Source of the DNA: SURF-28 sp034521465
GTDB lineage: Bacteria > Bacteroidota > Ignavibacteria > Ignavibacteriales > Melioribacteraceae
Direction: 5' to 3'
Assembly (NCBI GenBank): GCA_034521465.1
Contig: JAXHMN010000011.1
Span: 558,001 to 622,000, forward strand
DNA: 64,000 bases
Below are positions 1-8,783 of the stretch, one piece after another (position 1 is the stretch's first letter; every line of letters begins with the position of its first letter). The notes below the pieces were generated by a model. The model worked only from the letters and a program-made list of their open reading frames with translations, made no database searches and was not told the origin of the DNA. A program made the position numbers and the translations under genes.

Positions 1-915
1 AAAGCAACTATTCTACTTGGTGTTCCATTACTATTTGATAAAATGTTCAAGAAAATCATGAAGGGAATTGGCGAAGATAAAGTTAAATCGATTGTTGTAC
101 CTCCGCTAATGAAACTTACAACAATGTTAAAAAAATTGGGTGTGCAAGGACTAAAACAAAAAATATTCAAAGAACTTCATGAAAAATTTGGTGGAGCAAT
201 TAGAATTTTTATTGCTGGCGGCGCTGCACCGGATCCACTCGTAGCTCAAGGTTTACGTGAATTGGGTTTCGCATTTATTCAAGGTTACGGCTTAACTGAA
301 ACTTCACCAATACTTGCACTTAATCGATTGGATAAATTCAAAGATAACGCAGCCGGAATTCCATTACCTCGGGTTGAGATTAAAATAAATAATCCGGATG
401 AAGACGGCATAGGCGAAATTTGGGCAAAAGGCCCAAGCGTAATGATCGGTTATTATAAAAATGAGAAGTTAACCGATGAGTCATTTGAAAATGGTTGGTT
501 CAAGACCGGTGATCAAGGTTTCTTTGATGAAGAAGGTTTCTTGCATATCGCCGGTAGAAAAAAGAATGTAATTATTTCAAAGAGTGGAAAAAATGTATTC
601 CCCGAAGAAATTGAAGATGTACTCAATCGAAGTCCCTACATTCTTGAGTGCATGGTCTACGGCGAGAAAGATCAAAAACAAGATGAAATTATAGCTGTTC
701 AAATTGTGGTTGACGCAGAAGCATTCATTGCGATTGCGGAAAAAGAGAGTGTGGAAATTAATGATGAAATGATAAACAAAGTTATTTCAGAAGAAGTGGC
801 GAAGACCAACAAGCAGCTCTCTTCATATAAACAAATACGTAAATTTTATATTCGCGAAGATGAATTCCAAAAAACAACCACACAAAAAATAAAACGTTAC
901 CTCGTTAAGAGCTGA
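1..915 (+). CDS. Long-chain acyl-CoA synthetase (AMP-forming), 3' part
   Basis: The reading frame is open from the first base of the window, so the true start lies upstream; 304 residues are visible. The protein activates fatty acids to acyl-CoA via acyl-AMP and would be cytoplasmic or membrane-associated. Adenylate-forming family motifs are clear: GYGLTETSP (about residues 97-105), the GEIWAKGP segment, GWFKTGDQG with the ribose-binding Asp, and GRKKNVIISKSGKNVFPEEIE-like sequence at the hinge to the C-terminal subdomain. A TTTQKIKRYL ending carries the likely catalytic Lys. The next gene starts 65 bp downstream on the same strand. The family is certain; chain-length preference cannot be read from the sequence. 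Confidence 0.9.
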   Translation, partial: KATILLGVPLLFDKMFKKIMKGIGEDKVKSIVVPPLMKLTTMLKKLGVQGLKQKIFKELHEKFGGAIRIFIAGGAAPDPLVAQGLRELGFAFIQGYGLTETSPILALNRLDKFKDNAAGIPLPRVEIKINNPDEDGIGEIWAKGPSVMIGYYKNEKLTDESFENGWFKTGDQGFFDEEGFLHIAGRKKNVIISKSGKNVFPEEIEDVLNRSPYILECMVYGEKDQKQDEIIAVQIVVDAEAFIAIAEKESVEINDEMINKVISEEVAKTNKQLSSYKQIRKFYIREDEFQKTTTQKIKRYLVKS

Positions 916-980
916 TCGTTTTTATATTAACTGCAATTCTATTAATTTCTCTGTGCAAATTTTAAGAGAAAGGAAAATTT

Positions 981-2501
981 ATGGACGGAATTGAACTCAA
1001 CCAATTTCGAAAAAAAATAAAAGTACGCCAATTAAGAATAAAAGACTACAAGAGTGTACGTGAGCTTCAACTCAAATGCTTTCCCGGTATGCAGCCATGG
1101 AGTGAGGATCAATTTAAAAGTCAAATTAGAACTTTCTCAAAAGGACAGCTTTGTGTTGAGTTTAACGGAAAGATAATTGCTTCTGCATCCAGCTTAATAG
1201 TTGATTTTGATATTTACGGTGACGATCACTCATTCAAAAATATTTCCGGGAGCGGTTACATATCTAATCATAACCCGGAAGGTGATACGCTATACGGTAT
1301 AGAAATAATGGTTGATCCCAATTACCGTGGGATGAAATTAGCTCGCCGGCTCTATGACGCAAGAAAGAAGATTGCACGAGAATATAATCTTATGAGAATT
1401 GTTGTTGCCGGTAGAGTTCCAAATTATAAAAAACACGCAGACAAACTTTCCATTGAAAAATTTGTTGAAAAAGTAGAACATAAAGCAATTTACGATCCGG
1501 TTCTAACAACACAACTTTCGAACGGATTTGTATTAAAACGAATTATTACCGATTACCTGAGCGGTGATAAAGAATCAAAAGGATATGCAACTTTATTAGA
1601 ATGGTCGAACATTCATTACCAACCTCACCCGCATAAGAGATGGGAAATTAGCAGACCGGTAAGAATTTGTACCGTTCAATATAGAATGAGAAAGATCGAT
1701 AATTATGCTGAATTTGCGAACCAGTGCGAATACTTTGTTGACGTTGCCTCGGGCTATAAAAGTGATTTTGTTCTATTTCCCGAATTGTTAACCACACAGC
1801 TTCTATCTTTCATTGAGAATAAACGTCCCGGTATAGCCGCAAGAGAATTAGCAACTTACACGGATCAATACCTTGAGATGTTTTCGAATCTTGCAATAAA
1901 GTATAACATTAATATAATCGGTGGTTCACACTTCATTAATGAAGACGAACGTTTGTTTAATGTCTCCTTCCTTTTTCATCGAGACGGCAGGATTGATAAA
2001 CAATACAAACTTCACATCACCCCGAATGAGAGAAAATGGTGGGGAGTTGAACCGGGGAACAAAGTTGAAGTATTTGATACCGATGTCGGTAAAGTAGCAA
2101 TCCAAATTTGTTACGATGTTGAATTCCCTGAACTAGGAAGAATTGTTTCCGAACAAGGAGCACAAATTATCTTTGTGCCTTTCTGTACCGATGAGAGAAA
2201 AGGTTACTTAAGAGTGCGTTATTGTGCACAAGCTCGCTGTATTGAAAACCAAATTTATGTTGCCGTCGCCGGGACAGTTGGTAACTTGCCCGAAGTTGAA
2301 AATATGGATATTCAGTATGCACAATCCGGTATTTTCACGCCATCCGATTTTACCTTTGCACGTGATGGAGTTGCAGCAGAATGTACACCTAACGTAGAAA
2401 CCGTTGTTGTTCATGATGTAGATATAGAAGAATTAAAACGGGCGAGAATAAACGGAACAACTCGAATTGGAATGATAGGCGACTTGATTTGTATGAGCTG
2501 A
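981..2501 (+). CDS. Bifunctional GNAT acetyltransferase / carbon-nitrogen hydrolase
   Basis: This 506-residue fusion has an N-terminal GNAT N-acetyltransferase domain (about residues 15-190; acetyl-CoA loop around VDPNYRGMKLARRL) and a C-terminal nitrilase-superfamily amidase domain (about 225-500). The nitrilase catalytic triad is visible: Glu in VLFPELLTT near residue 268, Lys in YKLHITPNE near 343, and Cys in QICYDVEFPE near 377. Fusions of this architecture are a known family in Bacteroidota and Proteobacteria; the substrate is not established, though the nitrilase half resembles omega-amidase-like enzymes. An AGAGAAAGGA ribosome site lies just before the ATG. The frame is intact, unlike many neighbours. 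It may be co-transcribed with the acyl-CoA synthetase gene. Confidence 0.88.
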   Translation: MDGIELNQFRKKIKVRQLRIKDYKSVRELQLKCFPGMQPWSEDQFKSQIRTFSKGQLCVEFNGKIIASASSLIVDFDIYGDDHSFKNISGSGYISNHNPEGDTLYGIEIMVDPNYRGMKLARRLYDARKKIAREYNLMRIVVAGRVPNYKKHADKLSIEKFVEKVEHKAIYDPVLTTQLSNGFVLKRIITDYLSGDKESKGYATLLEWSNIHYQPHPHKRWEISRPVRICTVQYRMRKIDNYAEFANQCEYFVDVASGYKSDFVLFPELLTTQLLSFIENKRPGIAARELATYTDQYLEMFSNLAIKYNINIIGGSHFINEDERLFNVSFLFHRDGRIDKQYKLHITPNERKWWGVEPGNKVEVFDTDVGKVAIQICYDVEFPELGRIVSEQGAQIIFVPFCTDERKGYLRVRYCAQARCIENQIYVAVAGTVGNLPEVENMDIQYAQSGIFTPSDFTFARDGVAAECTPNVETVVVHDVDIEELKRARINGTTRIGMIGDLICMS

Positions 2502-2688
2502 AGTATAAAAATAATCAACCTATTCAAAAAATAACACATATTACGCAGAAAAAACTAATTTTCGCTGATTTAATCGTATGAATCCAATTTTTCAGGAGCC
2601 ATCTGGCGCTGGCGCTCATTCCCAAAGTTGACTGCATTGGCTTGCAGATTACAGACTCTTCAAATGCTTTCTGATTCATTTAAAATAG
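2502..2688. other. Non-coding stretch, nothing recognised
   Basis: I see no plausible gene here. The stretch ends at a duplicated copy of the tRNA-Cys terminator described next. Confidence 0.5.
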
Positions 2689-2736
2689 AAAAGGTCTGCT
2701 GCATAAATCAACAGACCTTAGACATAGGTGGAGTTG
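2689..2736 (-). repeat. Second copy of tRNA-Cys 3' end plus terminator hairpin
   Basis: The hairpin arms AGGTCTGCTG and CAACAGACCT, followed by a GGTGGAG box, closely match the sequence at 3062-3102, which is the terminator and acceptor end of the intact tRNA-Cys. The two copies lie about 370 bp apart in the same orientation and bracket the GIY-YIG gene. The copy has several mismatches and no tRNA body. Confidence 0.7.
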
Positions 2737-2779
2737 CGCATGAGTAAGGCGTCCGCCTAAGGAGGGTCCAGTTCCTCGC

Positions 2780-3025
2780 CTATTTCCGAATTTCTTTAAG
2801 ATACTCTCTGCCCTTGCCGGATTTGAAAAACTTTTCCCTTTGCATCGCTTCTTTTTTGGTGTTAAATTCTTCGTGATAACGATATTCAAGTGGTCTTCGA
2901 TTTTTGGTGGATTTGACTAAACCTGAGTTGTGTTCGCGGATTCTTTCTTTAAGAGGTCTTTCAGTCATTCCAATATAACGTCTAGCATCTTTTAAGCTTC
3001 TTAAAACATACACGGTGAATACCAT
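2780..3025 (-). CDS. GIY-YIG nuclease family protein
   Basis: This is an 81-residue single-domain GIY-YIG protein. VYVLRSLKDARRYIGMTERPL supplies the GIY-YIG-like core (YVL...YIG, about residues 6-19). The conserved Arg (RIREHNSG) and the Glu in the KKEAMQREKFFKSGKGREYL segment follow; that ending is typical of the UPF0213-like family of about 80-100 residues. These proteins are often misnamed as UvrC homologues and are commonly found beside tRNA or rRNA genes in Bacteroidota. The biological substrate is unknown. The gene sits between two copies of the tRNA-Cys terminator region, which suggests insertion at a tRNA gene. The frame is intact. Confidence 0.85.
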   Translation of the reverse strand: MVFTVYVLRSLKDARRYIGMTERPLKERIREHNSGLVKSTKNRRPLEYRYHEEFNTKKEAMQREKFFKSGKGREYLKEIRK

Positions 3026-3061
3026 CTGTTGCCTGGCTTTTTTAAGATGCTTTAAAAATAA

Positions 3062-3092
3062 AAAAAGTCTGCTGAATAAATCAACAGACCTC
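3062..3092 (-). terminator. Intrinsic terminator of tRNA-Cys
   Basis: Read on the minus strand, GTCTGTTGATTTATTCAGCAGAC forms a hairpin followed at once by a run of T, directly after the tRNA-Cys 3' end. In the quoted stretch the two arms are GTCTGTTGA-type and TCAGCAGAC-type. Confidence 0.75.
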
Positions 3093-3094
3093 AG

Positions 3095-3168
3095 AGGTGG
3101 AGGTGGGAGTCGAACCCACGAATAAAGGTTTTGCAGACCTTCGCCTTAGGCCACTTGGCTACTCCACC
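3095..3168 (-). tRNA. tRNA-Cys(GCA)
   Basis: Reverse-complement cloverleaf: the acceptor arms GGTGGAG/CTCCACC pair fully, the anticodon loop is CTGCAAA with anticodon GCA, and the T arm contains GGGTTCGACTCCC. The discriminator base is U and CCA is not encoded. It is the intact member of three tRNA-Cys-like copies in this locus. Confidence 0.93.
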
Positions 3169-3203
3169 AGTAAAGTATGAACACAAAATTTGTAAAAAAG
3201 TTT

Positions 3204-3289
3204 CGGTGGGAGTCGCCCGCCTCAGGCGGGTTGCAGACCTTCGCCTTAGGCCACTCCTGCCCGCCGCAGGAGGTGTCTACTCCACCAGT
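3204..3289 (-). pseudogene. Degenerate tRNA-Cys copy with two GC-rich palindromes
   Basis: The segment TTGCAGACCTTCGCCTTAGG matches the anticodon and D-arm part of the intact tRNA-Cys exactly, and CTACTCCACCAG matches its 5' end. The T arm/variable region is replaced by a perfect palindrome, CCCGCCTCAGGCGGG (3216-3230). A second palindrome, CCTGCCCGCCGCAGG (3256-3270), sits in the D-arm side. The result cannot fold as a tRNA. The palindromes are far more GC-rich than the surrounding sequence. Confidence 0.75.
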
Positions 3290-3330
3290 AAACTAGTATA
3301 ATAAAAATAAAAACAAATACTACAAAAAAG

Positions 3331-3355
3331 AAAATCCACTTAAAGTGGATTTTTT
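3331..3355 (-). terminator. Intrinsic terminator of tRNA-Gly
   Basis: AAAATCCACTT and AAGTGGATTTT pair as a hairpin flanked by A and T runs on both sides. It lies one base past the tRNA-Gly 3' end (minus strand). Confidence 0.75.
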
Positions 3356-3356
3356 G

Positions 3357-3428
<72 letters not shown>

Positions 3429-3497
3429 AGTATGTATTAGAACAAAAATATTTCGCTTTACAAAACGTGTTTGGAGTCGACAATTAACCAACTGCCT

Positions 3498-3530
3498 GTC
3501 CGCCGAAGTCGTTTTTGAGACGAAGGCGGA
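3498..3530. repeat. GC-rich palindromic element beside a tRNA-Gly-like remnant
   Basis: GTCCGCCGAAGTCG, a short spacer, then CGAAGGCGGA forms an inverted repeat. A second copy with the same arms lies at 38193-38225. Here the element is followed by AGCTACTCCGC, which resembles the 5' end of the neighbouring tRNA-Gly (minus strand), so it may sit in a broken tRNA-Gly duplicate. Confidence 0.6.
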
Positions 3531-3624
3531 AGCTACTCCGCATTGTTTTTCAATCTGTTTAAGAACTCCTCTCAAATTGAATACCAAATATAGTGTGCTT
3601 TGATTTCTTTTGCAATACTTTTTT

Positions 3625-4143
3625 CTATTTCCTTGAACCGTGAATGAAGCCGCGGTAAGGTCTTGAATGTTGAATAGTTACAAACGCTTTCGGGTCAATT
3701 CCGTCGATTATCTTTTGTACCATTTTTAGATCTCGCCTTCTAATAATGACAACTAAAATTGCCATTCCACCGCTGCCGCCTTCAGCCGGAAGAATAGTAG
3801 TCCCAAACCTTGATCTTCTTAAGTCATCTGCAATCTTATCGGTTAAATGTCTGGATATAATATTCAACTGTACATAACCGAGGGCAACTTTTTCCTCTAA
3901 CGTAATTCCTAACAAATTCCCTAAACCAAACCCCACTGCATATCCGAATAAGTTAACAGTTTCATCCATATGTTCAACAATATACCGCATTGCAAAAATC
4001 CAAATAAGAACTTCAAAAAAACCGGTAATAGCAGCCGGAATTTTCTTAGCATTCACAACCAAAATAGTTCTAAATGTTCCTAGCGTTACATCAGCAACAC
4101 GCATTAACATTATCGCTACGCCGCCAATAATTACTTCTAACAT
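3625..4143 (-). CDS. DUF2179/UPF0316 family membrane protein
   Basis: This 172-residue protein begins MLEVIIGGVAIMLMRVADVTLGTFRTILV, a first membrane helix with the conserved RVADVTLGTFR-type motif. Two further hydrophobic segments follow (about residues 37-55 and 65-82). The C-terminal 60 residues form a soluble DUF2179 (YitT-like) ACT-type fold with AILVVIIRRRDLKMVQKII and the DPKAFVTIQ motif. This matches UPF0316 proteins, whose function is unknown. It stands alone, divergent from pcm 69 bp away, and the length is normal for the family. Confidence 0.85.
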   Translation of the reverse strand: MLEVIIGGVAIMLMRVADVTLGTFRTILVVNAKKIPAAITGFFEVLIWIFAMRYIVEHMDETVNLFGYAVGFGLGNLLGITLEEKVALGYVQLNIISRHLTDKIADDLRRSRFGTTILPAEGGSGGMAILVVIIRRRDLKMVQKIIDGIDPKAFVTIQHSRPYRGFIHGSRK

Positions 4144-4212
4144 TGTTTTACCTGCTTAATAAGAATTTAGATAAATAATTTATATTTTTGAGCACCACTA
4201 TTATAATTAATT

Positions 4213-4852
4213 ATGAAAGAAGCGGAAAGAAAAGAATTAATAGATCACATAAGAAAACGCGGAATTAAAGATGAAAAAGTTCTCTCCGCGATGATGAAAG
4301 TTGAACGCCATCTTTTTGTGCAGGATGCAATGGTCCACCTTGCTTATAATGATAATGCTCTGCCAATCGGAAGAGGACAAACTATATCTCAACCTTACAC
4401 CGTTGCTTACATGACTCAAGAGCTAAAGGTTAATCCCGGTGATAAAGTTTTAGAGATCGGAACGGGTTCGGGTTATCAAGCAGCAATCTTATATGAAATG
4501 GGCGCAAAAGTTTACACAATCGAACGAGATGATGTTATTTACAATAGAACAATGAAACTATTTGATCGAATTAAGAATTCGAGTAGCTGCTCGCTGCGGT
4601 GACGGTACTATCGGTTGGGAAGAATATGCACCTTTTGATAAAATTTTGGTAACAGCCGGAGCTCCAGAAATCCCAAGTAAATTATTAAAGCAGCTTGCAG
4701 TTGGCGGAAAAATGGTGATTCCGGTGGGTGATAGAACGACACAAAGTCTAAAGGTATTAGATAAAGAAGGTGATGAGGAAATTAAGATAACAGAACGACC
4801 ACATTTTGCATTCGTACCCCTCATTGGGAAGGAAGGATGGAAAAACGGGTAA
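4213..4852 (+). CDS. pcm: Protein-L-isoaspartate O-methyltransferase (frameshifted)
   Basis: Pcm methylates isoaspartyl residues in damaged proteins using S-adenosylmethionine. Part one (from ATG 4213) has the family hallmarks PIGRGQTISQPYTVAYMT and the SAM-binding loop VLEIGTGSGYQAAIL. A frameshift near 4570-4600 then moves the frame, and the rest continues as RCGDGTIGWEEYAPFDKILVTA, APEIP and GGKMVIPVG, all standard Pcm segments. Combined length is about 212 residues, as expected. The frameshift is probably an assembly error, since both halves are well conserved. The end overlaps the miaA start by 16 bp, implying translational coupling. Confidence 0.87.
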
Positions 4853-5760
4853 TTGTTATTGTCGGTCCAACTTGTTCCGGTAAAACAAAATTAAGTATTG
4901 AACTTGCGAAAGATCTGCAAACAGAGATTGTTTCAGCCGATAGCAGGCAAATCTATAAACATCTCTCAATAGGCACAGCAAAACCAACGCCAAAAGAATT
5001 AAAGGAAAGCAAACACCATTTCATTGATACACTTGAACCCGAGGTTAATTACAATGTTGGTTTGTACGAAAAAGAAGCTCATGAAATTATACTGAGTTTA
5101 ACCCGGCAAAATAAAATCCCGATAGTTGTCGGGGGCTCCGGTCTTTATGTAAAATCGATAATTGATGGAATAGTTGATATCGATTCTGATGATGATTTGA
5201 GAAAGGAATTAAAAGCTGCAAAAGAAAAGTTTGGTAATGAATACATTTACAACAAACTGGAAAAACTCGATCCGAAAGCAGCCGAAACAATGCTGCCGCA
5301 GAATTGGAAACGAGTAATTCGTGCAATCGAGGTATTTCAGTTGACCGGTAAATCAATTTTAGATTTACATGAAGCCCAAACTCCCAATTACGATTATGAA
5401 TTTCTACAATTCGGACTTAACTGGCAAAGAGAAGTCCTTTATCAAAACATTGATAAACGAGTCGATAAAATGATCAAAAACGGTTTGGTAAATGAAGTGA
5501 AATCCATTTTAGAAAAAGGTTATTCAAAAAATATAAATGCGCTGAACACAGTTGGGTACAAAGAAATAATTAGTTACTTAGAAAATGAAATCACTCTTGA
5601 AAGGGCAATTGAACTTATTAAAAGGAACACCCGCCGATTTGCTAAACGTCAACTAACTTGGTTCAGAAAAGATGAAAGAATCAAATGGATCGAAATTGAA
5701 AATGAAGAAGATAATAAACGCCAAACGGAAAATTCTATCACATCTGTAAATAATTTTTGA
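4837..5760 (+). CDS. miaA: tRNA dimethylallyltransferase
   Basis: MiaA transfers a dimethylallyl group to A37 of tRNAs that read UNN codons. The 307-residue protein has the P-loop GPTCSGKTKLS (residues 9-19), SADSRQIYKHLSIGTAKP (34-51), the HHFID motif and the GGSGLYVKSIIDG segment, all diagnostic. The C-terminal part has GYKEI and RRFAKRQLTWFRKD. The ATG lies inside the end of pcm, with GGAAGG as ribosome site. The frame is intact and the length is normal. Confidence 0.96.
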   Translation: MEKRVIVIVGPTCSGKTKLSIELAKDLQTEIVSADSRQIYKHLSIGTAKPTPKELKESKHHFIDTLEPEVNYNVGLYEKEAHEIILSLTRQNKIPIVVGGSGLYVKSIIDGIVDIDSDDDLRKELKAAKEKFGNEYIYNKLEKLDPKAAETMLPQNWKRVIRAIEVFQLTGKSILDLHEAQTPNYDYEFLQFGLNWQREVLYQNIDKRVDKMIKNGLVNEVKSILEKGYSKNINALNTVGYKEIISYLENEITLERAIELIKRNTRRFAKRQLTWFRKDERIKWIEIENEEDNKRQTENSITSVNNF

Positions 5761-5783
5761 ATTAAAAATTAATTTCAACTATA

Positions 5784-5826
5784 TCTTTGTGCCCTTTGTG
5801 AAATCTTAGTGACCTTGGTGGTTAAG
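5784..5826. repeat. Half-copy of the CTTTGTG/TGGTT repeat family
   Basis: The stretch contains CTTTGTGCCCTTTGTG then TAGTGACCTTGGTGGTT, the same word pattern as the left arms of the palindromic repeats at 10238, 39855, 40361 and 41910. No right arm is visible. Confidence 0.5.
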
Positions 5827-5969
5827 TCAATTTTTACTAAACTCAAATTTCTTGAGTAACTTATTTTGGCATCAGTTATTTTGACTTCTGTTGATGAATA
5901 CTCTTCCATGTTTGAAGTAAAGCCGCTTTATAGATATATTTGTTTCACTACTCACAATTAAGATCTTAT

Positions 5970-7333
5970 ATGAAAGAAAAAATTAGAATAGCATCTGGTC
6001 AAGGGTTTTGGGGCGATTAATAGATGCGCCCGTAAAACAAGTTACTGCAGGGCCAATTGATTATTTGGTTATGGATTATCTTGCTGAAGTCACCATGTCG
6101 ATTTTACAGAAACAGAAAAATCGAAATCCTCAGCACGGTTACGCTAGAGATATCCCCGCACTGATGGAAAGAATTTTACCGGTCTGCAAAGAAGGTGGTA
6201 TAAAAGTTATCACAAACGGCGGGGGAGTCAACCCCGAAGCATGTGCTCAAGAAATAATTAAAGTTGCCGATAAACTCGGAATGAACGAATTGAAAGTTGC
6301 AGTCGTTTTAGGGGACAACATTAAAGATAGAATGGATGAAATAATTATTTCCGGCTGTGAATTGAACAACATGGAAACCGGCGCTTCAATTATTCCCTAC
6401 AAGGATAGCATTCTAAGTGCCAATGTTTATTTCGGAGCTAAACCAATTGTTGATGCACTTCACGATGGTGCCGATATTGTAATTACCGGAAGAACAACCG
6501 ATACCGGTCTAACTTTAGCACCAATGATTTATGAGTTCGGTTGGGAATGGGACAATTACGATTTACTCTCTGCAGGAACTATTGCCGGACATATTCTTGA
6601 GTGCGGTGGACAAGCATCGGGTGGTAATCTTCAAGCCGATTGGGAATCAGTTAATTTAGTTGATATCGGTTTCCCGATAGCGGAAGCTTATCCCAATGGA
6701 GAAGTTGTTATCACAAAGCACGAAACACTTGGTGGTAAAGTGAGTTATGAAACCGTCGCCGAACAACTTGTGTACGAAATTGGTGATCCTGAAGAATACA
6801 TTACTCCCGATTGTGTTGCTGATTTTACCTCTGTTAAATTGGAAGAGATTGGTGAAAACAGAGTTAAAGTTTATGACATAAAAGGTAAACCGGAAACAGA
6901 ATTTTATAAAGTTTCTTGTTCCTTTGCAGATGGTTATGCGGCTTCCGGGCAGTTAACTTATACTTGGCCTAAAGCATTAACAAAAGCTCAAGCCGCTGAT
7001 AGAATTTTACGTGAACGCTTGCAAGAATTAGGTCTGCAGTTTGAAGAAATAAACACTGAGTTTGTCGGTTATAATTCTTGTCACGGACCACTATCAAAAG
7101 AGCTTGATGAAGACGACATAAATGAGGTTGTCTTAAAGATTGGTGTTCGTTCAAATGACCGCGATGCGGTTGAAAGGTTCGGAAAAGAAATTGCTCCATT
7201 GATTCTAACCGGTCCGCCGTCGGTAACCGGTTTTTCCGGTGGAAGACCAAAACCGAGCGAAGTTGTTGCATATTGGCCGGCACTTATTCCTAAAAAACTA
7301 ATGAAACCCGAAGTAAAAATTTTGGAGTTATAA
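5970..7333 (+). CDS. AtuA-type acyclic terpene utilization family protein, DUF1446 (frameshifted near start)
   Basis: The N-terminus MKEKIRIASGQGFWGD starts at ATG 5970 and matches AtuA-family starts, but the frame stops at 6018. The next frame carries on without a gap as LIDAPVKQVTAGPIDYLVMDYL, which needs one missing base near 6015. The body has DIPALMERILPVCKEGGIKVITNGGG, ITGRTTDTGLTLAP, and GGQASGGN (family glycine-rich motif). It ends with TGFSGGRPKPSEVVAYWPALIP. Total length is about 454 residues, normal for DUF1446. AtuA is named from terpene catabolism in Pseudomonas, but the biochemical activity is not established and most homologues occur outside that pathway. It is coupled directly to the small partner gene, which starts 1 bp after it. 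Confidence 0.85.
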
Positions 7334-7663
7334 ATGAAAGTAAAACTAATAGATATAGCTCACGGTAGAAGCGGAGATAAAGGAGATGCCGGAAATGTTG
7401 GCGTTATCGCTTACGATGATAAAGGATGGAAAATCATTCAAAAGTATTTAACACAAGAAAGAGTTAAAGAACATTTTGCCGGCATATGTTTCGGGGAAGT
7501 TGAGAGATATGAACTCCCGAATATCCGAGCATTGAATTTTGTATTAAATAACACGCTTGGCGGTGGCGGAACTGTCTCATTAAAACATGACGCTCAAGGG
7601 AAAACTCTTGCTACAGCAATGCTAAGAATGGAACTTGAAGTTGATGAAAAAGAACTAAGTTAA
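7334..7663 (+). CDS. AtuA-related small C-terminal-type protein
   Basis: This 109-residue protein has the conserved opening KLIDIAHGRSGDKGDAGNVG and the closing GGGGTVSLKHDAQGKTLATAMLRMEL. In many genomes this sequence is the C-terminal domain of AtuA-like proteins; here it is a separate gene. The ATG follows the AtuA stop codon immediately (TTATAAATG), so translation is almost certainly coupled and the two products probably form one complex. Function is unknown. The frame is intact. Confidence 0.85.
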   Translation: MKVKLIDIAHGRSGDKGDAGNVGVIAYDDKGWKIIQKYLTQERVKEHFAGICFGEVERYELPNIRALNFVLNNTLGGGGTVSLKHDAQGKTLATAMLRMELEVDEKELS

Positions 7664-7681
7664 ATTACAGGAGATTATTGA

Positions 7682-8783
7682 ATGTTCGACGAACAATTAA
7701 AACAAGTAGAAAAGTATTCCAAAAGAATGACTCAATTACGAGGTTATCTTTAAGTTAGATGAAAAAGAAGAAAAAATAAAAGCCCTCCAAGAGGAAACAC
7801 AAGCACCAAATTTCTGGGACGATCAACAGAGAGCTCAGGAAGTTTTACAAAAAATAAAATCACTACAAGATTGGGTTGAAATTTGGGATGATGTTAATAC
7901 TAAAGTGACTAATCTAAAAGATATTATTGAGCTTGCTGAAGCCGAAGAAGATGAGACCCTTACCGATGAAATTGAAAGTGAACTAAAAACCGCGACAAAA
8001 TCTCTTGAAGAACTTGAATTTCGAAATATGCTTAACGGCAAAGATGATGCAAGAAACTGTATCATGACAATTCACGCAGGAGCCGGTGGTACCGAAGCAC
8101 AGGACTGGGCGGAAATGCTGATGCGAATGTATCTCCGCTGGGGTGAACAAAACGATTATAAAATGACTTTACTCGATATGCTTGAGGGAGATGGCGCCGG
8201 TATAAAATCTGCTACAATTGAAGTAGAAGGCGACTTTGCTTATGGTTACCTTAAAGCCGAAAATGGTGTTCATCGTTTAGTAAGAATTTCACCTTTCGAT
8301 TCAAACAAAAGAAGACATACTTCCTTTGCATCCGTGTTCGTCATACCTGAAGTAGATGATTCAATTGAGATAGATATTAATCCTGCTGATTTGAGAATCG
8401 ATACTTATCGTGCCGGTGGCAAAGGTGGACAGAACGTGAACAAAGTTGAAACAGCTGTGCGTATAACTCATGTTCCAACCGGAGAAGTAGCGGCATGTCA
8501 GAGTGAAAGATCACAGACTCAAAACAAAACTAATGCAATGAAACTCTTAAAAGCAAAACTCTATCAAAAAGAACTTGAGAAACAAGAAGCAGAACTGGAT
8601 GAAATAGAAAAAGGAAAAATGAAAATTGAGTGGGGAAGTCAAATTCGTTCTTATGTTTTTCATCCTTACAATATGGTGAAAGATCACCGTACAAATGTTG
8701 AAACGTCCGATACGCAAAGTGTAATGGATGGTGATCTGAATAATTTTATCAAACAGTTTTTATTGAAGTTTTCTAGTAATTAA
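7682..8783 (+). CDS. prfB: Peptide chain release factor 2, with programmed +1 frameshift
   Basis: RF2 recognises UGA and UAA and triggers peptide release on the ribosome. The first 23 codons from ATG 7682 (MFDEQLKQVEKYSKRMTQLR...) end with GGT TAT CTT TAA. After a +1 step the frame continues from 7752 as KLDEKEEKIKALQEE and on to the full protein. Key motifs are the GGQ catalytic loop in YRAGGKGGQNVNKVETAVRITH, IHAGAGGTEAQDW, and the SPFD tripeptide-anticodon-equivalent region in VRISPFDSNKRRHTSF. Total length is about 366 residues. The ribosome site is AGGAG at 7670. See the separate entry for the frameshift site; unlike the other frameshifts in the window, this one is conserved biology. Confidence 0.95.
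7739..7755 (+). promoter_or_regulatory. Programmed +1 frameshift site of prfB with UAA stop
   Basis: The sequence CGA GGT TAT CTT TAA G carries the RGYL slippery CTT codon. A Shine-Dalgarno-like GAGG lies a few bases upstream, and the in-frame stop is at 7751-7753. In nearly all known prfB genes the stop is UGA, so that only RF2 limits termination; here it reads UAA. Either a real variant or a single base error (UGA read as UAA). Confidence 0.8.

Noticed and set aside
2680..2889. A 69-codon minus-strand open frame
   Set aside because: It overlaps the GIY-YIG gene and the duplicated terminator; no family resemblance.
6003..6030. Programmed frameshift or recoding in the AtuA gene
   Set aside because: There is no slippery sequence or ribosome stimulator, and many other genes in the window have random indels; an assembly error is simpler.
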